Shown here in pieces: positions 5,442 to 12,441 of a DNA stretch of 13,081 nt. Source of the stretch: an uncultured Selenomonadales bacterium (lineage in GTDB: Bacteria > Bacillota > Negativicutes > Selenomonadales > Selenomonadaceae); the NCBI GenBank assembly GCA_947305445.1, contig CAMZDU010000004.1, positions 1 through 13,081 of the forward strand. The letters are read 5' to 3'. The position numbers and the translations under genes are program-made. The notes under the pieces were generated by a model that was given only the letters and a program-made list of their open reading frames with translations, was not told the origin of the DNA and searched no databases. Positions within the stretch are counted from its first letter, which is position 1. The number at the start of each line of letters is the position of its first letter.

Positions 5442-6610
5442 AAATCCAAATCTCCTAAGCGAGCGGCCTGCTTGATTGCCCAATCGATATTCGGGAATAA
5501 ATTTTTTCGGGCATTCTGAACGTAGCCGAGTTTTACGTCCTCGGAAATTTGTACGTGCTTCATCGGGAACAGTGCAGCACGCAGATACGCGAACGCACTA
5601 AAAATTTCTTTAACCTCGGTAAGTGCGGCGGCGTCGGTGGTCTCGAAATAGTTTGCAAGCAACGCGTCCCAAAATTTGCAAATGTTTTCGGCGGAAAGAC
5701 TAAGCGACGATTGAACGGTATCGCGCTCGCACATAAGCGCGTGAAAAGCTCCCGCCGCAAAATCAAACACCGGGTGAGCATAGCCGACGTCAGCCATATC
5801 GACAACCACGACTTCGCCGTTTTGCCAAAGCGTGTTGCCCGCGTGAAAGTCGCAATGGACGATTGTATCTCTGTCGAGCAGGGCGAATTCGTCGGCGGTG
5901 TAATATTTTTTCATGCCTTCAGCCCAATCAAACCAGGTGCCCTTTATCGAGGGGAAGCCGTCGGCTTTGTTAACTTCGGTGTGGTGCATGAGTTTTAACA
6001 GTGTCGCAAATTTTTTCATGATGCTGTCGAAGTTCGCGCCGTCGTTAGCGGAGAGCGCGTCGCCGACAGTAACCGCGTTTGCGATCATCTCGAAGACCAC
6101 GCCGTATCTTTCGCCGCAACGCACAATGTCGTAGGAGATGGCCGTCGGGATGCCCGCCAGAAAAGCTTTCTTCGCTAAATCAATCTCCCGCGTGATCTTG
6201 TAGAGCGGAACTTTTTCTTCGTAGACTTTGATTATTGTGTCGTCGTCGAGCCGATAAACTTTGCTACTGAGTCCCGTGCCGACTTGTGCACAGCCTTCGA
6301 TTGAAACGTTGCGAAGTTTTTTGCGAATGTCAAAAAGTCTCGTGAAGCCGGTCATCTCAAAAATTTCGTAAACATTCTTAGAGACGTTCTCAACCAAAAT
6401 TTTTTTGTCGGCGGATTTACGAAACTTCAGCAGAAAGCGCAAGCCCGCACTAGAAATGTAATCGAGTTTGTCGGCGTCGAAAATCAGTTCGCGGCCGCTG
6501 TGCTCGTTGACGACAGCTTTAACGGCTTTTTCGACTTCGACAACGTTGTTTGAATCAATTCGCCCGTTCAGAAAAATTATCAAGCGATCATTATCGAGAG
6601 TAAATTCCAT
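5438..6610 (-). CDS. STAS domain fused to an aminoglycoside-phosphotransferase-like kinase
   Basis: Two-domain cytoplasmic protein of 390 residues. Residues 1-98 look like a STAS domain (anti-sigma-factor antagonist type), with the conserved phospho-acceptor region LDYISSAGLR (S53/S54). Residues 105-390 resemble the APH/choline kinase fold and recall the TIGR02172 paralogous kinase family. They contain a nucleotide loop VGTGLSSKVYRL, lysine K128 in IIKVY, the catalytic loop HCDFHAGN (252-259) and the metal-binding VVDMAD (D271). All key kinase residues are present, so it should be active; the substrate is unknown. The ATG at 6610 was chosen because AAGGAG (6619-6624) lies 8 nt upstream, over the previous stop codon. 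The gene sits between the two halves of the ADP-heptose enzyme and overlaps the second by 4 nt. A role in phosphorylating an LPS sugar, or in sensing and regulating envelope synthesis, is inference only. Confidence 0.8.
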   Translation of the reverse strand: MEFTLDNDRLIIFLNGRIDSNNVVEVEKAVKAVVNEHSGRELIFDADKLDYISSAGLRFLLKFRKSADKKILVENVSKNVYEIFEMTGFTRLFDIRKKLRNVSIEGCAQVGTGLSSKVYRLDDDTIIKVYEEKVPLYKITREIDLAKKAFLAGIPTAISYDIVRCGERYGVVFEMIANAVTVGDALSANDGANFDSIMKKFATLLKLMHHTEVNKADGFPSIKGTWFDWAEGMKKYYTADEFALLDRDTIVHCDFHAGNTLWQNGEVVVVDMADVGYAHPVFDFAAGAFHALMCERDTVQSSLSLSAENICKFWDALLANYFETTDAAALTEVKEIFSAFAYLRAALFPMKHVQISEDVKLGYVQNARKNLFPNIDWAIKQAARLGDLDL

Positions 6611-6622
6611 GAAGTACACTCC

Positions 6623-7615
6623 TTAACGTGCACGCTCAAGCGTAAAAATTAATTCGGTTGCACTGACGGTGCTGGTGCCGAGTTTGCGGACGGCAATGCC
6701 CGCCGCGTAGTTGGCAATCTTCGCCGCAAGCGCAGGTTGCGCCCCAGCCGTCAACGCCAATAAAAATGCCGCAACGCAGGTGTCGCCCGCGCCCGACACG
6801 TCGTAAACTTCGCTCATGTCGCTTACGGGAATGTGATGAGCCGCGCCGTTGCGCTCGAACAAACTCATTCCCATTTCGCCGCGAGTGATTAAAACGCCGT
6901 CGACGTTGAGCTTTGTCAAAATTTTTGTGCCCGCGCCGATTAAATCCGTCACGTCGTTTAGCGGATGGCCAACGAACGCGCCCAGCTCCGAATCATTTTG
7001 CTTAATGTAGCCGACGCCCTCGAAGTTTCCGATATTGTAGCGCGAATCGACAATGCTCGGCAATTTCTTCTTGCCGGCAAAGCGCGTGATAAGTTTGCGG
7101 GCGTTTGGAGTAATCGTGCCCGAACCGTAGTCGCTCATGATGATGCCGTCGACTTGCGGAAGTATCTTGTCGATTTTGGCGATAAGTTCGGCCTCTACTT
7201 TTTTGCCGAGAGGTTCTTTGCTCTCGCTGTCGAGCCGAACAATTTGTTGACTGACCGTGGCACGACCGCCCGCAATGATTCGCGTCTTGGAAATTGTCGG
7301 GCGGGATTTGTCGCGGACGAGGCCTTCGATGTGGACGTCCAGCTCTTTCAAAATGTTGCGCAGATTTTCCGCGTACTGGTCGTCACCGATAACGCCGACA
7401 GCGTAAACTTCCGCGCCGAGTGTCGCTGCGTTGGCAATGACATTTGCCGCGCCGCCTGCAACAACTCGTTCGCCGGCCTTTTCCAGAATCAGAACGGGAG
7501 CTTCGCGGGAAATGCGCGAGATTCGCCCGTCGACGTAAACATCGGCAACCATGTCGCCGATGACCAAAACTTTTTTGCCGTGCATTTTATTTGTTATGCT
7601 TATGAGTTCTTGCAA
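6623..7615 (-). CDS. rfaE1: D-glycero-beta-D-manno-heptose-7-phosphate kinase (RfaE domain I / HldA)
   Basis: PfkB/ribokinase-family kinase that phosphorylates heptose 7-phosphate at C1 to the 1,7-bisphosphate, two steps before ADP-heptose. From the TTG start the product has 330 residues. It shows KKVLVIGDMVADVYV near the N-terminus, the PfkB signature VVAGGAANVIANAATLGA (52-69), SDYGSG (161-166) and the C-terminal signature DVSGAGDTCVAAF with catalytic D278. It equals the N-terminal half of E. coli HldE. The TTG at 7615 is preferred because GGGAGG (7623-7628) is 7 nt upstream; the TTG at 7630 and the ATG at 7585 lack such a signal. The start overlaps the end of the acetyltransferase gene by 16 nt. 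GmhA, GmhB and HldD, needed for the rest of the pathway, are not in the window. Confidence 0.9.
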   Translation of the reverse strand: MQELISITNKMHGKKVLVIGDMVADVYVDGRISRISREAPVLILEKAGERVVAGGAANVIANAATLGAEVYAVGVIGDDQYAENLRNILKELDVHIEGLVRDKSRPTISKTRIIAGGRATVSQQIVRLDSESKEPLGKKVEAELIAKIDKILPQVDGIIMSDYGSGTITPNARKLITRFAGKKKLPSIVDSRYNIGNFEGVGYIKQNDSELGAFVGHPLNDVTDLIGAGTKILTKLNVDGVLITRGEMGMSLFERNGAAHHIPVSDMSEVYDVSGAGDTCVAAFLLALTAGAQPALAAKIANYAAGIAVRKLGTSTVSATELIFTLERAR

Positions 7616-8121
7616 CTCCTCGCCTCCCAAGTCAAATCAATGAACTGAGGAACAATATCTTCAAACGATCCGTCGGGCATGCGGAAGCCGCCGGGAATCG
7701 TACCGAGTTCTTTGAAACCAAGACGCTGATACAAGTGCCGTGCGTGAATGTTCGTGGCGACAACCGCGTTAAACTGCAGGATACGAAAGCCCAGCTCCCG
7801 CGCACGAGCAATACAATCTTTGACAATTATTTCTCCGATATGTCGTCCGCGCACGTCCGAGCGTACCGCATAGCTCGCGTTGCTGATGTGGCCGCACCTG
7901 CCGACGTTGTTGGGGTGGAGAATGTACAACGCCAAAATCTCGCCGCCGTCCATATCGACGGCCAGTCCCGTGAACGATTGCGCCTTAAAAAATTCGTCGC
8001 CGCTCGTCGCGTCGAGTTCGTCCTCTTGCGGGAAGGCGATGCCCTCGCGCACAATTTCGTTCCAAATTTTAATTGCAGATTCGACATCCGCTGACTCGTA
8101 TGCTCTGACGATAATTGCCAT
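7600..8121 (-). CDS. GNAT-family N-acetyltransferase
   Basis: Small cytoplasmic acyl-CoA-dependent acetyltransferase, 173 residues, the normal size for a single GNAT domain. The acetyl-CoA binding region is visible as YAVRSDVRGRHIGEIIV (84-100, with R-G-R-H-I-G) and the later NIHARHLYQRLGF (124-136). The substrate cannot be told from sequence. Its position among LPS genes allows sugar-amine or envelope acetylation, but GNAT genes are often passengers. The ATG is preceded by GGAGG and directly abuts the stop codon of the ArnT-like gene (TAAATG), so translation is probably coupled. The 3' end overlaps the heptose kinase start by 16 nt. Confidence 0.88.
   Translation of the reverse strand: MAIIVRAYESADVESAIKIWNEIVREGIAFPQEDELDATSGDEFFKAQSFTGLAVDMDGGEILALYILHPNNVGRCGHISNASYAVRSDVRGRHIGEIIVKDCIARARELGFRILQFNAVVATNIHARHLYQRLGFKELGTIPGGFRMPDGSFEDIVPQFIDLTWEARSCKNS
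7613..7628 (-). promoter_or_regulatory. Ribosome binding site deciding a TTG start for the heptose kinase
   Basis: GGGAGG (7623-7628) stands 7 nt before TTG (7613-7615), inside the last codons of the acetyltransferase gene. The signal and start both lie in the upstream coding region, which suggests coupled translation. Confidence 0.6.
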
Positions 8122-9636
8122 TTAATTGCCTCCGTACATGTAAATTTTTGATTTGAGTTCGCGTCGTTCGCGGCCGTAAAAAATTTTTTCGGCAAGCGAT
8201 TCCAACGCGCCTTGAGGAATTTCGCCGACGAGTTGCCAACTTCCCGCCGCATTGTCGAGAAAATTTTTCTCGTAATCGACGCTGACGACCGCCAGAATTT
8301 TTTTTTCGGCGGGCAATTCGTCGAAGGTCATAAACGGCATAACGTTCTTGCTCGTCCACGACATGGCTTGCGGGCGAATTTTGGCGAAGTTGTCAGGCGT
8401 CTCCAGTCGAAAAATTTTCGCACCCGTATAAAAGACCAACGAGCCGGAATATTCTTTGCCGTGGCTGACGACGCAGGTATTATCGTCAATCAGCGGCAGG
8501 ATTAGTTGAGCCTCGCGTCGGGCGGAATTGTCTTCGGTGAGTGGCAACGCCGCGAAGTATATAAGTAGCGGGAAAATTATCAGCGAGCTTGCCGCGATGC
8601 CCAGAAAAATTTTCCAACGGTTCACGAAATAACGTGCCACGAAAATTGCGGCGGGTATCATTGCGGGCAACGTGTAAGTCACGTATTTTGTCGCGCACAG
8701 CTGGAAGAAGATTACGACCGTCGCCGCCCAAACAAGCAAAAATTTTTCGTGCATGTCGAATACGGGCAGACGACCTTCCTCAATGAACAACTCCGCCCGC
8801 CGAAAAAATTTTTTAATCGCCGCCGGAATCAGCGGTACCGACCACGGAAAGAAGCCGATTGCCGAGATAAGCGCGTAATAATACCACACGTCCGTTTTCG
8901 GATATTCCGAGACCGTTGCCCGCAGGAAGTTGTGCACGCCCCAAAAATTTTCTACAAACTCCCGCCCGTGAAGCACAGTCATCGGCAGATACCACAGCGC
9001 GACGATTGCCGCGAACACCGACAAATTTTTCGGGCGGAAAAGTTTCGTCAAATGCCGCAAGTCACCTTGCCAGGCCAAGAAGATTAAAATTATCAGACCC
9101 GGCAAAAAAAATCCGACAGGACCTTTCGTCAGCACCGCCACCGCCGAGGCCGCGAACGACGCCAAATAAAGTTGCGGACGATTTGCGCGGTAGCCGAGGA
9201 AAAAAGTTATCAGCGTCGTCGCGAACGCAACCATCAACGTCATGTCGGTTATCACGGCGTGCGCCAGATACCAATACTCCAGCGTTGTGGCGAGCATTAT
9301 CGCCGCCGCGAAGCCGATTTTTTTGTTGTAAAGTTTCGTGCCGAAAAAATACGTCAGCAACAGTCCGAGCGTCGCGAACACCGCCGGAAAGAATCTCGAC
9401 GCGAACTCGCCGACGCCGAAAATTTTATATGCAACCAGAAGTTCCCAATAAAAAAGGATCGGCTTGTCGTACCAGAAATTTCCGTAGATTCGCGGCGAAA
9501 GCCAATCGTCCGCCGCGAGCATCTCTTTGGCTGTCAGCGTGTAACAACATTCAGTCGGGTCGGTTATAGGAATCAGTTGCGTGCCGAAAAAAAATAATAT
9601 TAGCGATATGATTACGATGCATCCTGCATTTACCAC
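8122..9636 (-). CDS. ArnT-like membrane glycosyltransferase (PMT/GT83 family)
   Basis: Polytopic inner-membrane enzyme of the dolichyl-phosphate-mannose/ArnT family, which moves a sugar from a polyprenyl-phosphate donor to lipid A or another periplasmic acceptor. The 504-residue product has a first helix followed by a periplasmic loop with acidic residues ITDPTE (D26, E29), where ArnT has its DE motif. Then come YDKPILFYW (56-64) and GEFASRFFPA, both characteristic of the family, and about ten to twelve hydrophobic segments. The GTG start at 9636 was chosen because GGGAG (9645-9649) is 8 nt upstream and it leads straight into the first helix; the TTG at 9684 has no ribosome binding site. It overlaps the lptD-like stop by 7 nt. 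Whether the sugar is aminoarabinose is unknown: no arn synthesis genes are present here. Confidence 0.82.
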   Translation of the reverse strand: MVNAGCIVIISLILFFFGTQLIPITDPTECCYTLTAKEMLAADDWLSPRIYGNFWYDKPILFYWELLVAYKIFGVGEFASRFFPAVFATLGLLLTYFFGTKLYNKKIGFAAAIMLATTLEYWYLAHAVITDMTLMVAFATTLITFFLGYRANRPQLYLASFAASAVAVLTKGPVGFFLPGLIILIFLAWQGDLRHLTKLFRPKNLSVFAAIVALWYLPMTVLHGREFVENFWGVHNFLRATVSEYPKTDVWYYYALISAIGFFPWSVPLIPAAIKKFFRRAELFIEEGRLPVFDMHEKFLLVWAATVVIFFQLCATKYVTYTLPAMIPAAIFVARYFVNRWKIFLGIAASSLIIFPLLIYFAALPLTEDNSARREAQLILPLIDDNTCVVSHGKEYSGSLVFYTGAKIFRLETPDNFAKIRPQAMSWTSKNVMPFMTFDELPAEKKILAVVSVDYEKNFLDNAAGSWQLVGEIPQGALESLAEKIFYGRERRELKSKIYMYGGN

Positions 9637-11159
9637 GGCGTGAACTCCCAATGAACTTCCAATTTTTTGCGTTTGCCACGCCAACGGACGACCGCCTGCG
9701 AGCAGTGCAAATCGTGATACCAGTAATAATCTATGTCGTCGAGTTTATTATTGTCGGCGTCCCATTTCAGGCCGACGACCAAGCGGTCTTTCGGCGTCAA
9801 AAAATAGCTCACGCCCGCCTGCAACTTTCTGGAGTAATTGTCAACGTCGAAACGGAACAGCGAATTCGTCGCGTTATTTTTTTCGTAAGAGTAGCTGACA
9901 TAGGCGGCAAGCCGCTCGTTAAACTCCCGACCGAGCAAAATGTTGTAGTTGATGCCGCGGGTTGTCGTCTTGCCGGAGTCAACATTTTTTGCGTCGTCCT
10001 TGGTAATTTTATAGCTCGTGTCAAGAAAGAGTACGAACTTGCCTATTAAAATCGGGTCGTGTATGAGTTTGAACTCGTACTCCTGATGCGTGCTGGTAAT
10101 GGCATTTTGTCGCCAGTGACCGTATTCGCCTTCAAAACGATAAGTAAGCGGCAGTCCGCCGAAATGTTTTTCATACGTCAAATTAAGTGACGGCTCCTTT
10201 TGAATCCAACGGGCGTCACTGTCGTCGTAGAAACCGTATTTGACCACGCCGCGCAGTTCGCGGTTACTGTAATCAAGTTCGGCGTTGCTACGGACGCCTT
10301 TTTTGGTCTCGACATATGCGCCGATATCTAGGTTCAAATGCGGCAACAGATGGATTTCAAAATTGTCGCGAATGTAGACGCCGTGGTCTGAGTTGTAACC
10401 GATACGCGGGAAATAATTTTTCTCCTTGTCGCCGAGCTGACGTTCCTCGTAAGACTTGGTGCCGACGACTTTATTTTTAATCCAGAGTTTGACGTTGTAC
10501 ATACGAATGACTTGTTCGGGCCAGATTTCCATGCGTTCCGCGCTCAGGTGATAGTCAGGGGATTTCGCGCCGCATTTGGTCTGTGTGCCGTTGTAAACGA
10601 CGATATGGTCGGGATAGAACTCGAAACGCTTGCCAGTCAGATAATATTCGCCCATTTTGCCTTCGGCTTCGCCCATGGTGCCGGTCTTCTTGCCGTAGTT
10701 GTAAACGGTTTTGTAGCCGTCGAGAGTGACACGCGGTGCGCCTTCCATAAGCTGTAGGACGTGCGCTTTGCCGTCCACGCGAACGACTTGCTCCTTGGTG
10801 TTACCGGTCGCCTCGTCACTCTGAAAGCGATGTCCGTCAAGCTGAATGATATCTACTTTGCCGGTGGCAATGAATTCGCCGCTACCGGAGTAATAAACCA
10901 TGTCGTCGCCCTCGAACACGGCGGGCACGGGGTCGCCTTCTTTTGGCTCGCGGGGCAGTCGTTCTCGTGCTTCAATGATATCCGTAACCAATTTTTTCTG
11001 CTCGTCGTTCAGCTGTTTTTCGCGTATCTCGCGCCGACGATTTTCCACGTAGTTAAAAAAACCGGTGCCCGTGTCCGACTTTGCTTCGTACTCCGCCTCG
11101 GCCGTAGAGGTAATCATAAGCGCGGCGAGCAACGGCACAACGCCCAAAAATTTTTTCAT
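9630..11159 (-). CDS. lptD: LptD-like LPS assembly outer-membrane protein (compact)
   Basis: Outer-membrane protein that inserts LPS into the outer leaflet, receiving it from the periplasmic Lpt bridge. The 509-residue precursor starts with a signal peptide (MKKFLGVVPLLAALMI, cleavage likely after AEA near residue 22). Residues about 80-200 form the OstA/LptA-like beta domain (VFEGDDMVYYSGSGEFIATG, then GTMGEAEGKMGEYYLTGKRF). The rest alternates aromatic and polar residues like transmembrane beta strands (YRFEGEYGHW, YVSYSYEKN) and ends in a terminal tryptophan, as outer-membrane barrels often do. It is much shorter than E. coli LptD (784), so the barrel is small; I saw no frameshift. The ATG has GGAG 7 nt upstream and lies 12 nt after the previous stop. 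A related OstA-family barrel of other function is possible. Confidence 0.8.
   Translation of the reverse strand: MKKFLGVVPLLAALMITSTAEAEYEAKSDTGTGFFNYVENRRREIREKQLNDEQKKLVTDIIEARERLPREPKEGDPVPAVFEGDDMVYYSGSGEFIATGKVDIIQLDGHRFQSDEATGNTKEQVVRVDGKAHVLQLMEGAPRVTLDGYKTVYNYGKKTGTMGEAEGKMGEYYLTGKRFEFYPDHIVVYNGTQTKCGAKSPDYHLSAERMEIWPEQVIRMYNVKLWIKNKVVGTKSYEERQLGDKEKNYFPRIGYNSDHGVYIRDNFEIHLLPHLNLDIGAYVETKKGVRSNAELDYSNRELRGVVKYGFYDDSDARWIQKEPSLNLTYEKHFGGLPLTYRFEGEYGHWRQNAITSTHQEYEFKLIHDPILIGKFVLFLDTSYKITKDDAKNVDSGKTTTRGINYNILLGREFNERLAAYVSYSYEKNNATNSLFRFDVDNYSRKLQAGVSYFLTPKDRLVVGLKWDADNNKLDDIDYYWYHDLHCSQAVVRWRGKRKKLEVHWEFTPW
9634..9649 (-). promoter_or_regulatory. Ribosome binding site deciding a GTG start for the ArnT-like gene
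   Basis: GGGAG (9645-9649) lies 8 nt before GTG (9634-9636), within the final codons of the lptD-like gene, whose TAA is at 9630-9632. Position and spacing favour this start over the upstream TTG at 9684. Confidence 0.55.
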
Positions 11160-11171
11160 CGTTAAACTCCG

Positions 11172-12278
11172 TCAGTCGTCAATAACTTCAATGATTTCGC
11201 CGTCGTAGCCGTCAAGTGTCTTGCCTTCGTCGGGGCGTGCCTCAAGGCTCGAATCGTTCATCGGTTCAGAATTTGGAACAGTTTCAACGCGGTCAACAGT
11301 TTCGGTCGTCATCTCGTCAACGGGAGCGTCGGTAATCATTTCGTCAAGGAGAAGACCGTTAACGTCGGCTTTGACGCCGTAAACAACAATCGGCACGCGA
11401 ATTTGAACATACAGTTCAATTCCCGCCGGCAGGTCAATATTTTTGCCGCGAATCAAAACTTCCTCAACTTCCTTGTGCTTGCCGGAAAAAGTCTGTCCGA
11501 CCAAGCTGAGCCCGCGCCCCATTGCATTTGCAGTCATCTCGTCGAGGGCGGCCGCGTCCACGCAAATTTTGGCATCCTGCCCGTCAATCGTCTGAAGTCT
11601 GTTGAAGTCAATTTCGAGCTTGCCGTTGCTGAAAATATTTCTGGCGCGGCGAACGTTGACAACGTTACCTTCGCCGGGCAAACCTTTCGCGAAGACGAGA
11701 CAACCGTCAACAAAAACGTCCTCGATAACTTTAACGGGAACGGTGTCGCCTTCTTGCATGAACTTCGAGCCGACGGGAGCGGTCGTTGCAATTTTAATCA
11801 GCGTGTTCTCCGGAATTTGGACTTGAGATATCGGCAAAATTTCCGCGCCGTACGATGCCTTTGCCAGAGCGCGAATCCGTTCGTTGAAAGTGCCGGCCGT
11901 CGTGTTGCCGACGATTGCATTTTCCAGCGCGGTAATGCGACTGTTGATGCCGCCGATTGCAACTTCATGATTGACATTCCATTCGAGCGCGTTGAGTTTG
12001 GCGAGGATGCCGGGGCCGGCGTCGTTGTTGTAAAGAATATCGTAAATCGCCTCAATGCGGGCGTTCATATTGCCGGACATGTTTCGGCCGCTGAAGTCTT
12101 TCTCAAGCCGGCTGATTCGGTCGAGAATCGCGCCGCTCTGTTCCGCGCCGTAAGTGTCGCTTTCAATTTTCATAAGTTTTGAATTTGCAGACTCGTCCGC
12201 CGCCGCCGAAACGTTCACCGGTGCGAACATGAGCATGGCCGCCGCCAATGCTCCGCAAAAAAATTTATTCAAACGCAT
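11172..12278 (-). CDS. Secreted repeat protein of unknown function, first gene of the LPS operon
   Basis: I do not recognise a named family. The 368-residue product has a signal peptide (MRLNKFFCGALAAAMLM, cleavage likely around VSA/AAD at 25-27), so it is periplasmic or outer-membrane associated. Residues 34-146 hold three diverged repeats of about 35 residues built on R-I-x-x-L-E and a Y-G/G spacing: DRISRLEKDFSG, ARIEAIYDILY and SRITALENAIVG are equivalent parts. These are probably helical or coiled-coil. Residues 155-300 are beta-rich, with IPENTLIKIAT, EDVFVDGCLVFAKG and SNGKLEIDFNRL, and look like a compact extracytoplasmic beta domain. The tail (310-368) is strongly acidic. The ATG has GGAGG 9 nt upstream. 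Its place at the head of the operon, before lptD, suggests a role in outer-membrane assembly, which is inference. Confidence 0.75.
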   Translation of the reverse strand: MRLNKFFCGALAAAMLMFAPVNVSAAADESANSKLMKIESDTYGAEQSGAILDRISRLEKDFSGRNMSGNMNARIEAIYDILYNNDAGPGILAKLNALEWNVNHEVAIGGINSRITALENAIVGNTTAGTFNERIRALAKASYGAEILPISQVQIPENTLIKIATTAPVGSKFMQEGDTVPVKVIEDVFVDGCLVFAKGLPGEGNVVNVRRARNIFSNGKLEIDFNRLQTIDGQDAKICVDAAALDEMTANAMGRGLSLVGQTFSGKHKEVEEVLIRGKNIDLPAGIELYVQIRVPIVVYGVKADVNGLLLDEMITDAPVDEMTTETVDRVETVPNSEPMNDSSLEARPDEGKTLDGYDGEIIEVIDD

Positions 12279-12314
12279 TACAATTTACCTCCGCGCTAAA
12301 AATTTCCGAAATGA

Positions 12315-12344
12315 ATTATAACAGGTTACCGCTGATTTCTGCAA
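12315..12344 (-). promoter_or_regulatory. Sigma-A promoter of the LPS operon
   Basis: On the minus strand, TTGCAG (12339-12344) and a perfect TATAAT (12315-12320) are 18 nt apart. The -10 box lies about 36 nt upstream of the first start codon of the operon (12278), leaving a short leader with the GGAGG site. No other promoter of similar quality was seen inside the operon. Confidence 0.7.
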
Positions 12345-12360
12345 CGTCTTGAAAAATTTC

Positions 12361-12389
12361 TTGCAAGCCGTCGATAAATATTGTAAAAT
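12361..12389 (+). promoter_or_regulatory. Sigma-A promoter of the FliD-like gene
   Basis: TTGCAA (12361-12366) and TAAAAT (12384-12389) have the ideal 17-nt spacing and point to the plus-strand gene at 12442. The two divergent -35 boxes are only 16 bases apart, and a palindrome, CTTGCAAG (12360-12367), covers this -35. The two transcripts could therefore be controlled by one regulator; that is inference. The whole divergent region is 12279-12441. I saw no clear sigma-28 flagellar promoter. Confidence 0.7.
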
Positions 12390-12426
12390 TAAATCACATT
12401 TTAAGGAGAGTTAATCGACTCATTCA

Positions 12427-12437
12427 GGGAAGGTGAT
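12427..12437 (+). promoter_or_regulatory. Extended ribosome binding site of the FliD-like gene
   Basis: GGGAAGGTGAT matches the right side of the anti-Shine-Dalgarno complement (GGTGAT) and ends 4 nt before the ATG at 12442. It fixes the start. An AAGGAG further upstream (12403-12408) is too far away to serve this ATG. Confidence 0.55.
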
Positions 12438-12441
12438 TATC

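Noticed and set aside
11403..12182. Plus-strand frame opposite the secreted repeat protein
   Set aside because: The minus-strand gene has a signal peptide, ribosome binding site and promoter; the opposite frame has none of these.
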